Below, in pieces: positions 35,811 to 47,533 of a stretch of DNA of 64,000 nucleotides. The position numbers and the translations under genes were made by a program. The notes under the pieces are model-generated. The model saw only the letters and a program-made list of their open reading frames with translations, searched no databases and had not been told where the DNA came from. The stretch covers positions 2,783-66,782 of the forward strand of contig NZ_VLLC01000013.1 in assembly GCF_007830435.1 (NCBI RefSeq), given 5' to 3'. Position 1 is the first letter of the stretch. Every line of letters starts with the position of its first letter. The stretch is from Desulfobotulus alkaliphilus. Its GTDB lineage: Bacteria > Desulfobacterota > Desulfobacteria > Desulfobacterales > ASO4-4.

Positions 35811-35863
35811 TCGATTCCTGTCTTGTCCTGTCGTTTTCACCATCCGTTCACATAAACGCTGTT

Positions 35864-35906
35864 GCGGAATTAAGTCCGTGGGCCTTGGCTCGCGGACTTG
35901 TTCCGC
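35864..35906 (+). other. Hairpin between rplL and rpoB (attenuator or RNase III site)
   Basis: Nested stems GCGGAA/TTCCGC (outer) and AAGTCCG/CGGACTT (inner), separated only by TT and G, form about 13 bp of nearly continuous helix, with no T-run. In E. coli the same gap holds an attenuator and an RNase III cleavage site that lower rpoBC relative to the ribosomal genes. Its position suggests the same function here. Confidence 0.7.
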
Positions 35907-35933
35907 TGTTGCGTAAGCAATCGGGGAGAAGCC

Positions 35934-38900
35934 ATGTCCGGAAGCCCTCTGGCCAACAAGCGTGTGAGAAAGCGTTTCGGCGGAAAGCACACCATTATTG
36001 ATATCCCGGATCTGATCGGGATGCAGCGGGAATCTTATGAGAGATTCCTTCAAATGGATGTGACGCCGGATCAACGTCGGGACATCGGTCTGCAGGCGGT
36101 CTTTAAATCTGTTTTCCCAATCAAGGATTTCACGGGAACCGCATCACTGGAGTTTGTGTCCTATGATTTCGGTGAGGTGAAGCATTCCGTAAGCGAGTGC
36201 ATCCACCGTGGAATGACCTATGAAATTTCTGTACGTATCCGGGTTCGTCTTGTCGTCTATGACGTGGATAAAGATGCGGGTACCGTAACCATAAGGGATA
36301 TCAAAGAGCAGGAAATCTATTTTGGGACCGTGCCCCTGATGACGCCTCGGGGAACCTTCATTGTGAATGGTACCGAGCGTGTTGTGGTCAGTCAGCTGCA
36401 TCGTTCCAGTGGTGTTTTCTTTGACCATGACAAGGGAAAGACCCATTCCAGCGGAAAAATTATCTACACGGCAAGGGTAATACCCGTGCGCGGCTCCTGG
36501 ATTGATATGGAAATCGATCCAAAGGATATTGTGTATATCCGCATCGACCGCCGCCGTAAATTCCCTGTGACCATCCTTTTCAAGGCCTTTGGGTATACCA
36601 ACGAAGATCTTCTGGCCTATTTCTACCTGAAAGAGCGCATCGAAGTCCGTGGTGAGGAATATTTTAAGGCCTTTAATGAACAGAGCCTTAAGGGACAGCG
36701 GGCCAGTGAAGATGTTCTGGATCCTGAAACCGGCGAAGTGATTGTGCGCAAAGGCCGCTTCTTTACCAAAAGAGCCATACGTCAGCTCCGCACCCTGGGA
36801 GTTACGGAACTGAAGGTCAACGCGGAAGAGCTGATTGACCGGGGTGTGGCCGCAGATATTCTGGACCCTGAAACGGGTGAGCTGATTGTTAAAGCCGGTG
36901 ACATCCTTGAAGAAGAAATCCTTGGCCGCATGCAGGAGAGTGGTGTCCGGGAATTCGAACTTCTTTTTGTGGACGCCAACTACAGTGCCGATTGTATCCG
37001 CAAAACCCTCATGGCAGATAAAACCACATCCAGGGAAGAAGCCCTTGTAGAAATTTACCGGAGGCTGAGGCCAGGAAATCCGGCCACGCCCGAAGTGGCT
37101 TTGGAGTTCATTGACCATCTCTTTTTTAAAGCCGCCTATTATGATTTCTCCGGCGTGGGCCGCCTTAAGATGAATCATCGTCTGGGTATCAATACCCACA
37201 TTGATGTGCGTACTCTGCGTAAGGAAGATATTCTGCTGACTGCTAGAACCCTGGTGGAGCTGCGGGATACCCAGGGGGTGGTGGATGACATCGATCACCT
37301 TGGCAACCGCCGCGTGCGGGCCGTTGGTGAGCTTCTGGAAAATCAGTACCGTATTGGTCTTGTGCGCATGGAGCGGGCCATTAAGGAGCGCATGAGCATG
37401 CAGGAGGTGGATACCCTCATGCCCCATGATCTGGTGAATCCCAAGCCCGTATCTGCGGTGGTGAAGGAGTTTTTCGGAACCAGTCAGCTTTCCCAGTTCA
37501 TGGACCAGACCAATCCCCTTTCCGAAACCACACATAAGCGCCGCCTTTCCGCCCTTGGACCCGGCGGTCTGACCCGTGAACGTGCGGGCTTTGAGGTCCG
37601 TGACGTCCATCCTTCACATTATGGCCGAATTTGTCCCATTGAAACGCCGGAAGGTCCCAACATCGGCCTGATCGTTTCTCTGTGTACCTATGCGAGGGTC
37701 AATGATTTCGGATTTATTGAAACACCTTATCGTACGGTTCGTGAAGGACTGGTCTCAACGGATGTGCGCATGCTGTCCGCCTTTGAGGAAAAAGATCACC
37801 CCATTGCCCAGGCCAATGCCATTGTGGGTGAGGATGGCCGCTATGTGAATCCCCTTGTGACGGCCCGTATTGCCGGTGAATTCCAGATGGTCCCCGCAGG
37901 TGAAGTGGAAATGATGGATATTTCTCCCAATCAGCTGGTGAGTGTGTCTGCCTCTTTGATTCCCTTCCTTGAAAATGACGACGCCAACAGGGCTCTCATG
38001 GGGTCCAACATGCAGCGGCAGGCCGTTCCCCTGACCCGGACGGAAGCCCCCCTTGTGGGAACCGGCATTGAGGGGGTTGTGGCCAGGGATTCCGGTGTTG
38101 CCATTGTCTGCAGGCGGGATGGTGTGGTTGTGAATGTGGATGCCTCCCGCATTGTTATCCGCCATGAGCTGGAAGAAGGGGAATCCCTCGATAATCAGGT
38201 AAGCATTTATACCCTGTCCAAGTTTACCCGTTCCAATCAGAATACCTGTTTCAATCACCGGCCCATCGTCGGATTGGGGGAAAGGGTTGTGAAGGGTCAG
38301 GTTCTTGCCGATGGCCCGTCCACGGAGCAGGGGGAGCTGGCTCTGGGTAAAAATGTGACGGTGGCCTTCATGCCATGGGGTGGATATAACTTTGAGGACT
38401 CCATTCTGCTCAGTGAGCGTCTGGTGCAGGATGGTGTTTTCACCTCTGTTCATATTGAGGAATTTGAGGTGGTGGCCCGGGATACCAAGCTTGGCAAGGA
38501 AGAAATTACCCGGGATATTCCCAATGTGGGTGAAGAGGCCTTGAAGGATCTGGATGACTCGGGAATTATCCGCCTTGGTGCGGAGGTGGTGCCGGGAGAT
38601 ATCCTTGTGGGTAAAATTACCCCCAAGGGGGAAACCCAGCTTTCTCCCGAGGAGAAGCTTCTCAGGGCCATTTTTGGTGAAAAAGCCGGAGATGTAAAAG
38701 ATACTTCCCTGCGGGTTCCTCCGGGTGTTGAGGGGATTGTCATTGATGCCAAGGTCTTTTCCCGGCGCGGTGTGGACAAGGACGAGCGAACCCGAAGCAT
38801 TGAGGACGCAGAAATCCATCAGTATGAAAAGGACAGGGACGAGCGCATTGCCGTTATAGAGGAGGCGGCATTGCAGAGAATCCATGCCCTTCTCATGGGG

Positions 38901-40034
38901 CAGACCGTGCAGAGTGATCTGCGCAAGGCGAAAAAGACCCTGCTGTCAGCTGGTTCTGTTCTGGATTCAGCCAGTCTTGAAGGATTTTCCGTTTCTCAGT
39001 TGGAAGGACTTATTCTGGAAGATGCTGCTGTTACGGAGCGTGTACATGGGGTGATAGACCTCTGGCGCAGTGAAATAGATAATTCCCGTCAGGTTTTTGA
39101 AGAGCAGGTGAGCCGCTATGAAAAGGGTGATGATCTGCCCCCCGGTGTGATTAAGATGATTAAAATCTATGTGGCCATCAAGCGCATCCTGTCTGTGGGG
39201 GACAAGATGGCCGGACGGCATGGAAATAAAGGGGTTGTTTCCCGTATTCTGCCGGTGGAAGACCTGCCTTATTTTGAAGACGGGAGCTGTGTGGATATGG
39301 TTCTCAATCCACTGGGTGTGCCTTCCCGTATGAACGTCGGGCAGATTCTGGAGATTCATCTGGGCAGGGCGGCCCGCTGTCTGGGCCAGCAGCTGGATGA
39401 AATGATTCGCAAAAAGGACAGCGATGCCCTGCGTGAGAAGCTGGGCCGTATTTTTAAGTCCCAGCCGGAGATGGAAGAAGGCATTAAAGAGTCCGATGAC
39501 AAAAATCTGATCAGCCTTGCAGGCCGCTACAGAAGGGGTGTGCACATGGCAACGCCGGTTTTTGATGGTGCCCAGGAGGTGGAGATCAAGGCCCTGCTGG
39601 AAGAGGCCGGGGTAAGCGTCTCAGGTCAGGCAACCCTCTATGACGGTCGTACGGGAGAGGCCTTTGACGGTCCCATTACCGTAGGAACCATGTACATGCT
39701 TAAATTGCATCATCTGGTTGACGACAAGCTCCATGCCCGTTCCATCGGGCCCTACTCCCTTGTGACCCAGCAGCCCCTGGGCGGTAAGGCCCAGTTCGGC
39801 GGGCAGCGTCTTGGGGAGATGGAGGTCTGGGCCATGGAAGCTTATGGTGCCGCCCACGCGCTGCAGGAATTTATAACGGTCAAGTCCGACGATATGGCAG
39901 GACGAACCCGCATGTATGAAAAAATTGTCAAGGGTCAGAACGTTCTGGAACCCGGCCTGCCGGAATCTTTCCGGGTACTGATTAAGGAATTGCAGGCACT
40001 GGGGCTTGATGTCAACCTGATCGAAGGTGAATAA
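35934..40034 (+). CDS. rpoB: DNA-directed RNA polymerase subunit beta
   Basis: The beta subunit, 1366 aa. The rifampicin region reads [21 protein letters not shown], followed by [28 protein letters not shown]. The C-terminal [14 protein letters not shown] is present. The frame opens 12 codons earlier, but ATG 35934 has GGGGAG 5 nt upstream and gives the conserved [15 protein letters not shown] start. rpoC follows 13 nt after the rpoB stop. Confidence 0.98.
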   Translation: MSGSPLANKRVRKRFGGKHTIIDIPDLIGMQRESYERFLQMDVTPDQRRDIGLQAVFKSVFPIKDFTGTASLEFVSYDFGEVKHSVSECIHRGMTYEISVRIRVRLVVYDVDKDAGTVTIRDIKEQEIYFGTVPLMTPRGTFIVNGTERVVVSQLHRSSGVFFDHDKGKTHSSGKIIYTARVIPVRGSWIDMEIDPKDIVYIRIDRRRKFPVTILFKAFGYTNEDLLAYFYLKERIEVRGEEYFKAFNEQSLKGQRASEDVLDPETGEVIVRKGRFFTKRAIRQLRTLGVTELKVNAEELIDRGVAADILDPETGELIVKAGDILEEEILGRMQESGVREFELLFVDANYSADCIRKTLMADKTTSREEALVEIYRRLRPGNPATPEVALEFIDHLFFKAAYYDFSGVGRLKMNHRLGINTHIDVRTLRKEDILLTARTLVELRDTQGVVDDIDHLGNRRVRAVGELLENQYRIGLVRMERAIKERMSMQEVDTLMPHDLVNPKPVSAVVKEFFGTSQLSQFMDQTNPLSETTHKRRLSALGPGGLTRERAGFEVRDVHPSHYGRICPIETPEGPNIGLIVSLCTYARVNDFGFIETPYRTVREGLVSTDVRMLSAFEEKDHPIAQANAIVGEDGRYVNPLVTARIAGEFQMVPAGEVEMMDISPNQLVSVSASLIPFLENDDANRALMGSNMQRQAVPLTRTEAPLVGTGIEGVVARDSGVAIVCRRDGVVVNVDASRIVIRHELEEGESLDNQVSIYTLSKFTRSNQNTCFNHRPIVGLGERVVKGQVLADGPSTEQGELALGKNVTVAFMPWGGYNFEDSILLSERLVQDGVFTSVHIEEFEVVARDTKLGKEEITRDIPNVGEEALKDLDDSGIIRLGAEVVPGDILVGKITPKGETQLSPEEKLLRAIFGEKAGDVKDTSLRVPPGVEGIVIDAKVFSRRGVDKDERTRSIEDAEIHQYEKDRDERIAVIEEAALQRIHALLMGQTVQSDLRKAKKTLLSAGSVLDSASLEGFSVSQLEGLILEDAAVTERVHGVIDLWRSEIDNSRQVFEEQVSRYEKGDDLPPGVIKMIKIYVAIKRILSVGDKMAGRHGNKGVVSRILPVEDLPYFEDGSCVDMVLNPLGVPSRMNVGQILEIHLGRAARCLGQQLDEMIRKKDSDALREKLGRIFKSQPEMEEGIKESDDKNLISLAGRYRRGVHMATPVFDGAQEVEIKALLEEAGVSVSGQATLYDGRTGEAFDGPITVGTMYMLKLHHLVDDKLHARSIGPYSLVTQQPLGGKAQFGGQRLGEMEVWAMEAYGAAHALQEFITVKSDDMAGRTRMYEKIVKGQNVLEPGLPESFRVLIKELQALGLDVNLIEGE

Positions 40035-40047
40035 GGAGGAGGGATAC

Positions 40048-43000
40048 TTGGAAACTCTGTATGATTTTTTTGCCAAGCCGACGGACCCGAGGAAATATTC
40101 GGGAGTTCAGATTTCCCTCGCTTCTTCCCAGACGATCCGTGACTGGTCCTTTGGTGAGATAACCAAGCCGGAAACCATCAATTACCGGACTTTCAAGCCG
40201 GAGAGGGATGGTCTGTTCTGCGCCAAAATCTTTGGACCTACCAAAGACTACGAGTGTAACTGCGGTAAGTACAAACGCATGAAGCACAGGGGTGTTGTCT
40301 GTGAAAAATGCGGCGTAGAGGTCATTCAGTCCAAGGTGCGCAGGGACCGTATGGCGCACATTGAGCTGGCCTGTCCCGTGGCCCATATCTGGTTTCTCAA
40401 GAGCCTGCCCAGCAAGATCGGTAACCTTCTGGATATCACCCTGAAGAACCTGGAAAAGGTTCTTTATTTTGATTCCTATGTGGTGATTGATCCCAAAAAT
40501 ACTGGGCTTTCAAGGCTTCAGCTTCTTTCCGATGAAAAATATTATGAGTCCCTGGATCTTTATGGAGAAGGGGCTTTTGAGGCGGGAATCGGTGCTGAGG
40601 CCATCCAGCGTCTGCTGGAAACCATGGATATGGAAACCATTTATCACCAGCTCAGGGAGGACATTTCAGCAACGACATCCGTGGCCAAGCGGCAGAAACT
40701 GTCCAAGCGGCTGCGCATTGTGGATGCTTTCCGGAATTCAGGCGTAAGCCCTGTCTGGATGATTATGGAAACCGTGCCTGTGCTGCCTCCGGATCTGCGT
40801 CCCCTTGTGCCCTTGGAAGGCGGCCGTTTTGCCACCTCGGATCTGAACGATCTGTACCGGAGGGTTATCAACCGGAACAATCGCCTTAAGCGTCTTATGG
40901 ATCTGAAAGCACCGGATATCATTGTCCGTAATGAAAAGCGCATGCTTCAGGAGTCTGTGGACGTTCTCTTTGATAATGGGCGCCATGGCCGGGTGGTCAC
41001 GGGTACCAACAAGAGGGCATTAAAATCCCTCTCGGATACCCTCAAGGGTAAGCAGGGCCGTTTCCGTCAGAACCTTCTGGGTAAGCGTGTGGACTATTCC
41101 GGCCGCTCCGTTATTGTGGTCGGTCCCAGTCTTCGCCTGCACCAGTGCGGCATACCTAAAAAAATGGCTCTGGAGCTTTTCAAACCTTTTATTTATCACC
41201 ATCTGGAGCAGAAGGGGCTGGTTTCCACGGTCAAGAGCGCCAAAAAGATGGTGGAAAGGGAAACGCCTGAGGTCTGGGATACCCTGGACGAGGTGGTCAA
41301 GGAGTATCCGGTGATGCTGAACCGTGCTCCGACGCTGCATCGGCTGGGCCTGCAGGCCTTTGAGCCCGTACTGATTGAGGGCAAGGCCATCCGTCTGCAT
41401 CCTCTGGTGTGTACGGCTTTTAACGCCGACTTTGACGGTGACCAGATGGCTGTGCATCTGCCCCTTTCTGTGGAGGCCCATATTGAGGCCAGGGTGCTGA
41501 TGCTGGCCAGTAACAATATCCTGAGCCCAGCCAATGGTGAGCCCATTATTGTACCTACCCAGGACATTGTTCTTGGCCTTTATTACCTGACCCAGAAGAT
41601 TGAGGGGGTGAAGGGGGAAGGCTCCCGTTTTGCCAGCGTGACGGAGGTTCGGCAGGCTTATGATGCCGGCGAGATTTCCATGCATGCCTCCATTCTGGTG
41701 CGCATGAAAGACGGCAGCCGGGTGGAGACGACCACGGGGCGGGTACTGCTCTGGGAATTGATTCCCGATGCCATGGTTTCCAGTTTCAACCATATCATGG
41801 TGACCAGCGAAGAAGACCGGGATATGGTACAGAAGGCTCTGACGGCAGGCACACGGTTTACGGAGGTTGCCCAGCAGTACTCCAAGAGTGCCGATGTTTA
41901 CCACAATGCTTATATCGGCTTTCTGGATCCCAAGGAGTTTACCCGCATTTTCGGTATGAAGGGGCCTGAGGTACAGCAGCTTTTTGCCATGGAACCCGGC
42001 ACCCTGTCTTCTGTCATGGAAGAGGGGGGGCAGTATCACTTTTTTGAAGTGGTCGAGAGGCAGATGGAGATTCCCTTTTCCGTTGTGAACAAGGTCATGG
42101 ATAAGGGAACGATCCGGAAACTTGTGGATTATGCCTACAGAAACCTTGGGCCCAAGGGAACGGTTATTCTTGCGGACCGGCTGAAGGATCTGGGTTACAG
42201 CATCTCCACTAAAGGTGGACTTTCCGTTGGCATTGATGACATGATTATTCCCGAGAATAAATGGGATATCCTCAGGGATGCCGAGGACAAGGTTGCCGAG
42301 ATTAACCGCCAGTACACCGAAGGTCTGATTACCCAGGGTGAAAAATACAACAAGGTTGTGGATATCTGGGCAAGGGGAACCGATGATATTGCCAACTCCA
42401 TGATGGAAGTCATGAAAAAAACCAAGCGTCATGAACATGCGGAAGAGGGAACCGTAGACCGCATGAACGCCATTTTCATGATGGCGGATTCCGGTGCCCG
42501 TGGCTCCAAGGATCAGATGAGGCAGCTGGCAGGGATGCGCGGGCTGATGGCCAAGCCCTCGGGTGAAATTATTGAGACACCCATTACGGCCAATTTCCGT
42601 GAAGGGCTTACGGTGCTCCAGTACTTCATCTCCACCCATGGCGCCCGTAAAGGCCTTGCGGATACGGCCCTGAAGACGGCAAACTCCGGATACCTTACCC
42701 GCCGCCTTGCCGATGTGGCGCAGGACTGTGCCGTTACGGAGACGGACTGCGGCTCCGTAAGCGGCATTGAAGTGCATGCCCTGACAGAAGGCGGGGAGAT
42801 TATTCAGCGCCTTGGGGAAAGGGTGCTGGGTCGTGTAACCCTTGAGGATATTCTGGACCCCTTTACCGATGAGACCCTTGTTCCTTCCAACGTTGAAATC
42901 GATGAGAAGGTTCTTGAAATTATTGAGAATGCAGGTATTAATGCTGTGAAAATCCGTTCCGTCCTTACCTGCCGGGCGGAAAGGGGGGTCTGCGCCCGCT

Positions 43001-44451
43001 GCTATGGCCGGGATCTGGCCTACGGGCTTCCCGTGGAAGTGGGGCAGGCCGTGGGAATTATTGCCGCCCAGAGTATCGGTGAGCCGGGTACCCAGCTCAC
43101 CATGCGTACTTTTCACATTGGTGGCACCGCCTCCAGGCGCGTGGAGCAGGCGGACCTTAAGGCCCGTATGGAAGGGACTGTCCGTTTTGACGGCATTCAG
43201 GTGGTTACCAATGCCGAGGGCAATACGGTGGTCATGAACCGTCGTGGTGGTGAATTTGCCATCATGGGGGATACGGGCCGTGAGCTGGAGCGGCATCGGG
43301 TGATTTATGGCGCAACGGTAAGGGTTGAGGACGGTCAGCGGGTAAAATCCGGTGACATGCTGGCCGTATGGGACCCCTTCACAACACCCATCATCACGGA
43401 AGTGGACGGGGTGGTCAAGTATTCGGATATTTACTCCGGCAAGACCATGCAGGAGCAGGTAGACCCCGTAACGGGTAAGGCCAGCCGGACGATCATCGAA
43501 TCCAAGCTTGCGGATATCCGTCCCCGCATTTCCATCCGGGATGAGAGCGGGAAAACGGCAGTTCTGTCCACAGGCTCCGGCATGGCACGTTATTTTCTGC
43601 CCATTGGTGCGGTTCTTATGGTTGAGGAAGGGGATGAGGTCCGCGCCGGTGATATTCTGGCCAAGCTCCCCCGTGCCACCACAAAAACCAAGGATATCAC
43701 AGGGGGTCTTCCCCGCGTAGCAGAGCTCTTTGAGGTAAGAAAGCCCAAGGAAACCGCCGTCCTCAGTGAAATCGACGGATATGTGTCCATTTCCAAGGGA
43801 ACCAAGGGCAAGCAGAAGGTAAGCATCAAGCCTGTGGATGTGGGGGAAAAGTGTGAATACCTGATTCCCAGAGGCAAGCACCTTAACGTATATGACGGAG
43901 ATTATGTGCGGGCCGGTGAGCAGCTTTGTGGCGGATCGGTCAACCCCCAGGACATCCTGAATATTAAGGGTGAGATTGCGCTGGCTGCCTATGTGGTGGA
44001 TGAGGTCCAGGAGGTTTACCGCCTTCAGGGGGTGCGTATCCATGACAAGCACATTGAGGTTATCGTGCGCCAGATGATGCGTATGGTCAAGATTGTGGAG
44101 GTCGGAGATACGGACTTTATACTTGAGGAAAGTGTTGACCGGAAGATTTTTGAACGGGTAAACCGGGACGTTGTTGCCAAGGGTGGGAGTCCTGCCCAGG
44201 GTGAGCCTCTGATTCTGGGGATTACCAAGGCCTCCCTTGCCACAGAGAGTTTTATTTCTGCCGCTTCCTTCCAGGAAACCACGAAAGTCCTTACGGAGGC
44301 TGCCATCCGGGCCAAAATTGATGACCTTCGGGGCTTAAAGGAAAATGTGATCATGGGTCGTCTTATTCCTGCAGGTACGGGGGTTGAAGAGTACCGGGGG
44401 CTGGAGATCAAGGTCCTTGAAGACATTATTGCCCCGGCAGAAGAAGAATAG
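40048..44451 (+). CDS. rpoC: DNA-directed RNA polymerase subunit beta-prime with parvulin-like insertion
   Basis: The beta-prime subunit, 1467 aa. It has the zinc site Cys70/72/85/88, catalytic NADFDGD (459-465), the second zinc site [11 protein letters not shown], the bridge helix and trigger-loop regions and an SI3-type insertion after [10 protein letters not shown]. Between [10 protein letters not shown] and [11 protein letters not shown], where E. coli has only three residues, there is an extra block of about 95 residues that resembles parvulin (see separate entry). TTG at 40048, 8 nt after GGAGGAGG, gives (M)[10 protein letters not shown], matching family N-termini; a GTG at 40027 overlaps the ribosome-binding site. 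Confidence 0.97.
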   Translation: METLYDFFAKPTDPRKYSGVQISLASSQTIRDWSFGEITKPETINYRTFKPERDGLFCAKIFGPTKDYECNCGKYKRMKHRGVVCEKCGVEVIQSKVRRDRMAHIELACPVAHIWFLKSLPSKIGNLLDITLKNLEKVLYFDSYVVIDPKNTGLSRLQLLSDEKYYESLDLYGEGAFEAGIGAEAIQRLLETMDMETIYHQLREDISATTSVAKRQKLSKRLRIVDAFRNSGVSPVWMIMETVPVLPPDLRPLVPLEGGRFATSDLNDLYRRVINRNNRLKRLMDLKAPDIIVRNEKRMLQESVDVLFDNGRHGRVVTGTNKRALKSLSDTLKGKQGRFRQNLLGKRVDYSGRSVIVVGPSLRLHQCGIPKKMALELFKPFIYHHLEQKGLVSTVKSAKKMVERETPEVWDTLDEVVKEYPVMLNRAPTLHRLGLQAFEPVLIEGKAIRLHPLVCTAFNADFDGDQMAVHLPLSVEAHIEARVLMLASNNILSPANGEPIIVPTQDIVLGLYYLTQKIEGVKGEGSRFASVTEVRQAYDAGEISMHASILVRMKDGSRVETTTGRVLLWELIPDAMVSSFNHIMVTSEEDRDMVQKALTAGTRFTEVAQQYSKSADVYHNAYIGFLDPKEFTRIFGMKGPEVQQLFAMEPGTLSSVMEEGGQYHFFEVVERQMEIPFSVVNKVMDKGTIRKLVDYAYRNLGPKGTVILADRLKDLGYSISTKGGLSVGIDDMIIPENKWDILRDAEDKVAEINRQYTEGLITQGEKYNKVVDIWARGTDDIANSMMEVMKKTKRHEHAEEGTVDRMNAIFMMADSGARGSKDQMRQLAGMRGLMAKPSGEIIETPITANFREGLTVLQYFISTHGARKGLADTALKTANSGYLTRRLADVAQDCAVTETDCGSVSGIEVHALTEGGEIIQRLGERVLGRVTLEDILDPFTDETLVPSNVEIDEKVLEIIENAGINAVKIRSVLTCRAERGVCARCYGRDLAYGLPVEVGQAVGIIAAQSIGEPGTQLTMRTFHIGGTASRRVEQADLKARMEGTVRFDGIQVVTNAEGNTVVMNRRGGEFAIMGDTGRELERHRVIYGATVRVEDGQRVKSGDMLAVWDPFTTPIITEVDGVVKYSDIYSGKTMQEQVDPVTGKASRTIIESKLADIRPRISIRDESGKTAVLSTGSGMARYFLPIGAVLMVEEGDEVRAGDILAKLPRATTKTKDITGGLPRVAELFEVRKPKETAVLSEIDGYVSISKGTKGKQKVSIKPVDVGEKCEYLIPRGKHLNVYDGDYVRAGEQLCGGSVNPQDILNIKGEIALAAYVVDEVQEVYRLQGVRIHDKHIEVIVRQMMRMVKIVEVGDTDFILEESVDRKIFERVNRDVVAKGGSPAQGEPLILGITKASLATESFISAASFQETTKVLTEAAIRAKIDDLRGLKENVIMGRLIPAGTGVEEYRGLEIKVLEDIIAPAEEE
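41767..42066 (+). other. Parvulin (PpiC)-like domain inserted in RpoC
   Basis: RpoC residues about 574-673. The block opens [17 protein letters not shown] (compare HILV...A...L of PpiC/SurA rotamases). It continues [20 protein letters not shown] and [13 protein letters not shown], then [17 protein letters not shown], and ends [13 protein letters not shown]. This order of motifs (F-x-E-x-A-x-x-Y-S, N-x-x-x-GF, P-E-x-x-x-x-x-F-x-x-x-P-G, G-x-x-x-F-x-V-x-x-R) matches the parvulin fold from first strand to last. The flanks then resume the normal beta-prime sequence. The reading frame is unbroken, so it should be made as part of beta-prime. Confidence 0.75.
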
Positions 44452-44455
44452 GTTA

Positions 44456-44484
44456 TTGACAAGTCGGATATGTATGTATAAAAA
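44456..44484 (+). promoter_or_regulatory. Putative promoter for rpsL-rpsG and the S10 operon
   Basis: A perfect TTGACA (44456-44461) begins 2 nt after the rpoC stop codon end and is followed by TATAAAAA (44477-44484). The spacing is 15 bp to TATAAA or 17 to TAAAAA. The sequence lies in the 87-nt gap before rpsL. Confidence 0.55.
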
Positions 44485-44538
44485 TAAACATTTTGTCGTA
44501 ATGGTATTAGGGTCCATTGGAAAGGAGATAAGAAAAAG

Positions 44539-44910
44539 ATGCCAACCATTAACCAGCTCGTCCGGAAAGGGCGCAAGCGTATGGTCAGCAAGATCAGTAC
44601 GCCGGCGCTGAAGGGGGGGCCGCAGAAGCGGGGGGTATGTACCCGCGTCTACACCACAACACCGAAGAAGCCGAACTCGGCCCTTCGTAAGGTGGCCAGG
44701 GTCCGGTTGACCACAGGGGTTGAGGTAACAGCCTATATCCCGGGTATTGGTCACAACCTTCAGGAACACTCCGTTGTGCTTGTGGCAGGTGGCCGTGTAA
44801 AGGACCTTCCGGGTGTGCGCTATTCCATCGTTCGTGGGGCACTGGACACCCTGGGTGTTGCGGATCGGAAGAAGAGCCGGTCCCTTTACGGTGCTAAGAA
44901 ACCCAAGTGA
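44539..44910 (+). CDS. rpsL: 30S ribosomal protein S12
   Basis: A 123-aa decoding-centre protein. It has [13 protein letters not shown] and the streptomycin-region motifs [16 protein letters not shown] and [13 protein letters not shown]. Lys residues at the classical resistance positions are present (wild-type form). AAGGAG lies upstream. Confidence 0.98.
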   Translation: MPTINQLVRKGRKRMVSKISTPALKGGPQKRGVCTRVYTTTPKKPNSALRKVARVRLTTGVEVTAYIPGIGHNLQEHSVVLVAGGRVKDLPGVRYSIVRGALDTLGVADRKKSRSLYGAKKPK

Positions 44911-44933
44911 TGAGAAAAGAGAGAGTATAGGGA

Positions 44934-45404
44934 ATGCCCAGAAGAAGAGAAGTTCCGGAGCGGAAAATGATCCCGGACGCAAAGTATGGAAGCGTCCTTA
45001 TGAGTCAGTTCATTAACAAGCTGATGCGGGATGGAAAGAAAAGTACGGCTGAATCCATCCTCTATGATGCCTTTGATATTCTGGCCGAAAAAACCGGAGA
45101 AGCTCCGCTTGAAACCTTTGAAAAGGCTCTGGAGAATGTCAAGCCCCTGCTGGAGGTAAAGTCCCGGCGCGTGGGTGGTGCCTCCTATCAGGTGCCTACG
45201 GATGTAAGGCCCAAAAGACGCACGGCCCTTGCCATTCGATGGCTGATCACTTATGCCCGTGCCCGGGGTGAAAAGACCATGGCCAGCAGGCTGGCGGCGG
45301 AGTTTCTCGATGCTGCCAACAAGCGGGGGGCTTCCGTTAAGAAGCGTGAAGATACCCATCGTATGGCTGAAGCCAACAAGGCATTTGCCCATTATCGTTG
45401 GTAG
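44934..45404 (+). CDS. rpsG: 30S ribosomal protein S7
   Basis: A 156-aa 30S head assembly protein, starting [15 protein letters not shown], with [21 protein letters not shown] and [17 protein letters not shown]. fusA does not follow; the next gene is rpsJ after 198 bp. Confidence 0.98.
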   Translation: MPRRREVPERKMIPDAKYGSVLMSQFINKLMRDGKKSTAESILYDAFDILAEKTGEAPLETFEKALENVKPLLEVKSRRVGGASYQVPTDVRPKRRTALAIRWLITYARARGEKTMASRLAAEFLDAANKRGASVKKREDTHRMAEANKAFAHYRW

Positions 45405-45602
45405 CCGACGGTCTTAAGCGGAAAAGCCGGGATTCTGGAAAGAATCAGGACATAACAGACCGGCGAGAAAGATAAGAATTCAATCCGCAGGCATAGCCGC
45501 CCTGGCAGGCTCCGGAGATTGTATCAGGAAAAGAAGCAGGTGGAGCTGTCGTGAAGGTGTCGGTATGAGGCTAACAGAGAAACGAATGGAAAATTTGATA
45601 CT
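45405..45602 (+). promoter_or_regulatory. S10-operon leader region; fusA/tuf absent
   Basis: A 198-bp stretch without a gene. It has a GNRA-capped hairpin GATTCT-GGAA-AGAATC (45431-45446) and several GC-rich complementary blocks. It sits where fusA and tuf are usually found. The rpsJ start lacks a strong Shine-Dalgarno sequence, so folding of this leader could control translation, as the L4-binding leader does in E. coli; this is inference. Confidence 0.4.
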
Positions 45603-45911
45603 ATGATGAACGCGAAAATCAGAATCAGGCTGCGGGCCTACGATCACAAGCTGCTGGATCAGTCTGCGCTGGATATCGTGGATACCGCCAAAAAGACCGG
45701 TGCCAAGATAGTCGGTCCGATTCCGCTTCCGACGAGCATAAACAAGTTTTGTGTTCTCCGGTCTCCCCATGTCAATAAAAAGTCCCGGGAGCAGTTTGAA
45801 ATCCGGACGCACAAGCGTATGCTTGACATTCTGGAGCCGACCCAGCAGACGGTCGATGCCTTGATGAAGTTGGACCTGTCTCCCGGTGTAGACGTGGAGA
45901 TCAAACTGTAA
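45603..45911 (+). CDS. rpsJ: 30S ribosomal protein S10
   Basis: A 102-aa protein (NusE in antitermination). It has [17 protein letters not shown] and [21 protein letters not shown]-type sequence. Two adjacent ATG codons (45603, 45606) could start it; upstream is only a weak GGAAAA. Confidence 0.96.
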   Translation: MMNAKIRIRLRAYDHKLLDQSALDIVDTAKKTGAKIVGPIPLPTSINKFCVLRSPHVNKKSREQFEIRTHKRMLDILEPTQQTVDALMKLDLSPGVDVEIKL

Positions 45912-45926
45912 GAGGAAGCTTTGATC

Positions 45927-46559
45927 ATGTGCAAAGGACTGATCGCAAAAAAGCTGGGGATGACAAGGATCTTTAACCAGGATGGGAACAGTATTCCCGT
46001 TACCGTCGTCCAGGCCGGTCCCTGTGTTGTTACCCAGATTAAGACAGTTGAAACCGATGGCTACAATGCGTTGCAGGTAGCCTTTGGTCCGAAAAAAGAA
46101 CAGCGTGTAAACAAGCCCATGAAGGGCCACTTTGCCAAGGCCGGAGTGCCGTGTTTTTCCGTGGTAAAGGAGTTTGCGGTGGAAGATCCTTCCCAGTTCA
46201 CGCTGGGGCAGGAAGTGACCGTGGATCTCTTCAAGGTCGGAGATCTTGTGGACGTGGTCGGAACCACCCAGGGTAAGGGATTTGCCGGTACCATCAAACG
46301 TCATGGTTATCACCGCGGGCCAGTCACCCACGGTTCCCACAACGTTCGTGCTCCCGGCTCTGTGGGGTGTTCTGCATGGCCTTCCCGTATTGTAAAGGGC
46401 AAGAAAATGCCCGGCCATATGGGTGTGGATCGCAAAACGGTCAGAAACCTTCAGATAGTAGATATCCGCCCCGAGGAAAATCTCCTCCTGATCAAGGGCG
46501 CAGTCCCCGGTCATAAAACCGGAATCCTCGAGATCAAGAAGCGGAAATACCAGAAATAG
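45927..46559 (+). CDS. rplC: 50S ribosomal protein L3
   Basis: A 210-aa protein with [14 protein letters not shown], the loop [19 protein letters not shown] near the peptidyl-transferase centre, and [16 protein letters not shown] 45927 with AGGA 10 nt upstream is preferred over a TTG six nucleotides earlier. Confidence 0.97.
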   Translation: MCKGLIAKKLGMTRIFNQDGNSIPVTVVQAGPCVVTQIKTVETDGYNALQVAFGPKKEQRVNKPMKGHFAKAGVPCFSVVKEFAVEDPSQFTLGQEVTVDLFKVGDLVDVVGTTQGKGFAGTIKRHGYHRGPVTHGSHNVRAPGSVGCSAWPSRIVKGKKMPGHMGVDRKTVRNLQIVDIRPEENLLLIKGAVPGHKTGILEIKKRKYQK

Positions 46560-46611
46560 CTTCCGTCCGGTGCGCCGGGACTGCGGCGTTTGGATATGAT
46601 GAGGAAACACC

Positions 46612-47235
46612 ATGGCTGTCGTTGATGTTTTGAATAAAGAAGGCGAGAAAGTTTCCCAGATGGAGCTTTCAGACAGCGTCTTTAATGTGGAAGTGAAGCC
46701 TGCTGTGCTGCATGAGGTTGTCAAGATGCAGCTGGCTAAAAGGCGGGCAGGGACTGCGTGTGTAAAAAACCGGTCCGATATCAAGGGTTCTACCCGGAAA
46801 CTGTTCCGTCAGAAAGGAACCGGCCGTGCGCGGCGCGGAGATATCAAGTCTCCACTCTTGAGGGGCGGCGGGGTTGTGTTCGGACCCCACCCCCGTTCCT
46901 ATGCGTACAGTCTTCCCAAGAAGGTTCGGCAGCTGGCGTTGAAAATGGCGCTGAGCAGCAAGCTGAAAAATGAGAATATCAAGGTGCTTGAAGACCTGAA
47001 TCTCGACGGAATCAAGACAAAAAATTTCGTTGGTATCATGCAGGTTCTGAATACCCGGAAAACGCTCATTGTCATCGGTGAGGAAAATCGGAATCTTGAG
47101 CTTTCCGCCCGGAATATTCCCGGTGTCAAGGTGCTGAAAGCAGAAGGGCTCAATGTTTATGATATTCTCCGCTACGATGATCTCCTGCTTGTGCCGTCTT
47201 CGGTTCAGAGTATTGAAGGGAGGTTTGCATCATGA
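46612..47235 (+). CDS. rplD: 50S ribosomal protein L4
   Basis: A 207-aa protein with the exit-tunnel loop containing [29 protein letters not shown]. In E. coli L4 is also the repressor of the S10 operon. Its stop overlaps the rplW start (ATGA). Confidence 0.97.
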   Translation: MAVVDVLNKEGEKVSQMELSDSVFNVEVKPAVLHEVVKMQLAKRRAGTACVKNRSDIKGSTRKLFRQKGTGRARRGDIKSPLLRGGGVVFGPHPRSYAYSLPKKVRQLALKMALSSKLKNENIKVLEDLNLDGIKTKNFVGIMQVLNTRKTLIVIGEENRNLELSARNIPGVKVLKAEGLNVYDILRYDDLLLVPSSVQSIEGRFAS

Positions 47236-47519
47236 ACTACCATGATATTCTTATTCGTCCCCTGAACACGGAAAAAACCAATATCCTTCTCGAAGAAGGC
47301 AATAAGGTTACCTTCGAGGTGGCTCCAAAGGCAAACCGGATCGAAGTGAAAAAAGCTATCGAAGCGGTTTTTAACGTTAAAATTCTGTCCGTACACACCC
47401 AGAATGTAAAAGGAAAGGTGAAGCAGCGGGGCAGAATTATCGGCAAGCGGAAAGATTGGAAAAAAGCGGTTGCCACGTTAATGCCTGGGGAGAAAATCGA
47501 ATTTTTTGACGGCGTATAA
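47232..47519 (+). CDS. rplW: 50S ribosomal protein L23
   Basis: A 95-aa protein at the tunnel exit that docks trigger factor and SRP. The core [23 protein letters not shown] is typical. The start overlaps the rplD stop by 4 nt. Confidence 0.97.
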   Translation: MNYHDILIRPLNTEKTNILLEEGNKVTFEVAPKANRIEVKKAIEAVFNVKILSVHTQNVKGKVKQRGRIIGKRKDWKKAVATLMPGEKIEFFDGV

Positions 47520-47533
47520 GCAGAGGGCATCCA

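Noticed and set aside
36144-37610. 488-codon minus-strand frame opposite rpoB
   Set aside because: Antisense shadow of a conserved gene; low-complexity His/Gly-rich composition with no domain.
41020-44052. Open frame of about 1010 codons on the minus strand opposite rpoC
   Set aside because: It is a mirror of rpoC codon bias. The protein has no recognisable motif, and rpoC on the other strand is certain.
45480-46784. 434-codon minus-strand frame across the rpsJ leader, rpsJ, rplC and start of rplD
   Set aside because: It overlaps several certain genes and has no family match. I considered it as a replacement for the missing fusA, but its sequence is not EF-G.
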